Assembly: GCF_014640335.1 (NCBI RefSeq)
Contig: NZ_BMGT01000003.1
Span: forward strand, 169,149-233,148
DNA: 64,000 nucleotides
From: Edaphobacter dinghuensis
GTDB lineage: Bacteria > Acidobacteriota > Terriglobia > Terriglobales > Acidobacteriaceae
Direction: 5' to 3'
The notes beneath the pieces were generated by a model. That model was not told the DNA's origin. It worked only from the letters and a program-made list of their open reading frames with translations, and ran no database searches. Numbering within the stretch: the stretch's first letter is position 1; every line of letters starts with the position of its first letter. The position numbers and the translations under genes are program-made. Of this stretch, positions 63,426 to 64,000 are shown one piece after another.

Positions 63426-63821
63426 TTAAGCTACGGGCTGGCCGCAGAACTTGCAGCGGTGCGCGGCGAGAGGAATCTCCGAGAGACATTCGCCGCAGGT
63501 CTTGTTGCTGGCAGCTTCAGGCCCCTTCAGTTTGGCAAGAAGATGGTTGGTCGGAAGCACAAGGAAAAAGTAGATGACAAAGGCAAGCAGCAGGAACGCG
63601 ATGACCGCGTTGATGAAGTTGCCATAGGTGACGGCGCCTCCGTTGACGTGTGCGACGAGATAGGAAAAGTCCGGCTTGCCGACGATGGCAGCAATTAAGG
63701 GATTGATGATGTCCTTGGTCAACGATGCGACGATGTTAGTGAACGCCGCACCGATAATGACTGCGACTGCCAGATCGATCACGTTGCCGCGTAGGACGAA
63801 ATCGCGAAAGCCTTTTAGCAT
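63426..63821 (-). CDS. mscL: Large-conductance mechanosensitive channel with zinc-ribbon tail
   Basis: The ATG at 63821, with AAGGAGA upstream, gives 131 residues: MLKGFRDFVLRGNVIDLAVA is the S1 and TM1 start, and FINAVIAFLLLAFVIYFFLV is TM2. It opens under membrane tension to release solutes in hypo-osmotic shock. In place of the usual C-terminal helical bundle it ends with CGECLSEIPLAAHRCKFCGQ, two CxxC pairs that can bind zinc. A zinc-ribbon tail may set pentamer assembly or gating; this is inference. Confidence 0.95.
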   Translation of the reverse strand: MLKGFRDFVLRGNVIDLAVAVIIGAAFTNIVASLTKDIINPLIAAIVGKPDFSYLVAHVNGGAVTYGNFINAVIAFLLLAFVIYFFLVLPTNHLLAKLKGPEAASNKTCGECLSEIPLAAHRCKFCGQPVA

Positions 63822-63910
63822 CGGTTGATCTCCTTGAAGCTTAAGTTGTAGTTCAGAAAGCACGCCGAGTATACGCCAGCATGATTCGGTTCGCGCAAGT
63901 GCTGGAGGAG

Positions 63911-64000
63911 CTATTCGCTCAATATCTGGGGCCGGGTCTCGAAGTCGGCGCCGAACATGGCGCGCTCGACGACCATGCAGAAGATATGTTCAAGAGCGAG
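63911..64000 (-). CDS. C-terminal end of an unidentified gene (runs out of window)
   Basis: On the minus strand the frame is open from the window edge to TAG at 63913-63911, giving 29 residues that end MFGADFETRPQILSE. Position and composition suggest the end of a gene transcribed leftwards, 90 bp ahead of mscL. It is too short to identify, and a chance open frame is not excluded. Confidence 0.4.
   Translation of the reverse strand, partial: LALEHIFCMVVERAMFGADFETRPQILSE

Overview
The window looks like chromosomal DNA of an Acidobacteriota of the class Terriglobia (Acidobacteriaceae; Granulicella/Terriglobus/Edaphobacter-like). The signs are an Oar-type TonB-dependent receptor with an N-terminal carboxypeptidase-regulatory domain, a TPR plus CRTAC1 (FG-GAP/ASPIC-UnbV) pair behind it, two VWFA-related secreted proteins of the acidobacterial type, a PEP-CTERM protein, many TTG/GTG starts and moderately high GC. 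No tRNA, rRNA, CRISPR array, prophage or insertion sequence was seen.

Bases 1-18.4 kb form a polysaccharide-utilisation region. It holds the end of a GH2 enzyme, two LacI-family repressors, the receptor with its TPR and CRTAC1 partners, and a tight operon GH3-GH5-GH30-GH55 that reads as a beta-glucan (probably beta-1,3/beta-1,6) degradation set. An identical 14-bp LacI-type palindrome precedes both the receptor (inside a perfect 22-bp palindrome, 2416-2437) and the GH3 operon (10202-10215), so uptake and hydrolysis are probably co-regulated.

Bases 18.4-23.4 kb, minus strand, are housekeeping: rpsP-khpA-rimM-trmD-rplS, a terminator, then rnhB, a PIG-L deacetylase and pdxH. Bases 23.5-27.7 kb hold an esterase plus ATP-grasp pair, a parS-like 16-bp palindrome (25370-25385), a PilZ protein with a LuxR-type regulator whose receiver lacks the phospho-acceptor Asp, and an ECF sigma factor with a soluble zinc anti-sigma factor.

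Bases 27.7-31.2 kb are a sulfite reductase and siroheme operon (nirA, precorrin-2 dehydrogenase, uroporphyrinogen-III methyltransferase). It is preceded by an apparently leaderless 25-codon ORF with seven cysteines and then a terminator hairpin: a cysteine-sensing attenuator by all visible signs. This is the most interesting item in the window. Next come a PEP-CTERM gene with a textbook sigma-54 promoter, a soluble lytic transglycosylase and an operon of an NtrC-type regulator, a histidine kinase and a lipoprotein.

Bases 39-55 kb carry secA, an SGNH esterase, membrane and secreted proteins of unknown function, an ABC-F ATPase, DinB-like proteins, fabI, a diguanylate cyclase, an EVE-domain protein, a repeat-rich gap (50.2-50.9 kb), a 37-residue membrane protein and an amidase-GerMN-murI cell-wall operon. 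Bases 55-64 kb hold a DUF1015 protein, two VWFA-related proteins running into a cysteine synthase-type gene and a cystathionine gamma-synthase/lyase-type gene, an M28 peptidase and mscL with a zinc-ribbon tail. On sampled lines the plus strand is C-rich before about 29 kb and G-rich after about 30 kb in genes of both orientations. Together with the parS-like site this suggests a place near a replication origin, although no dnaA/dnaN cluster is present.
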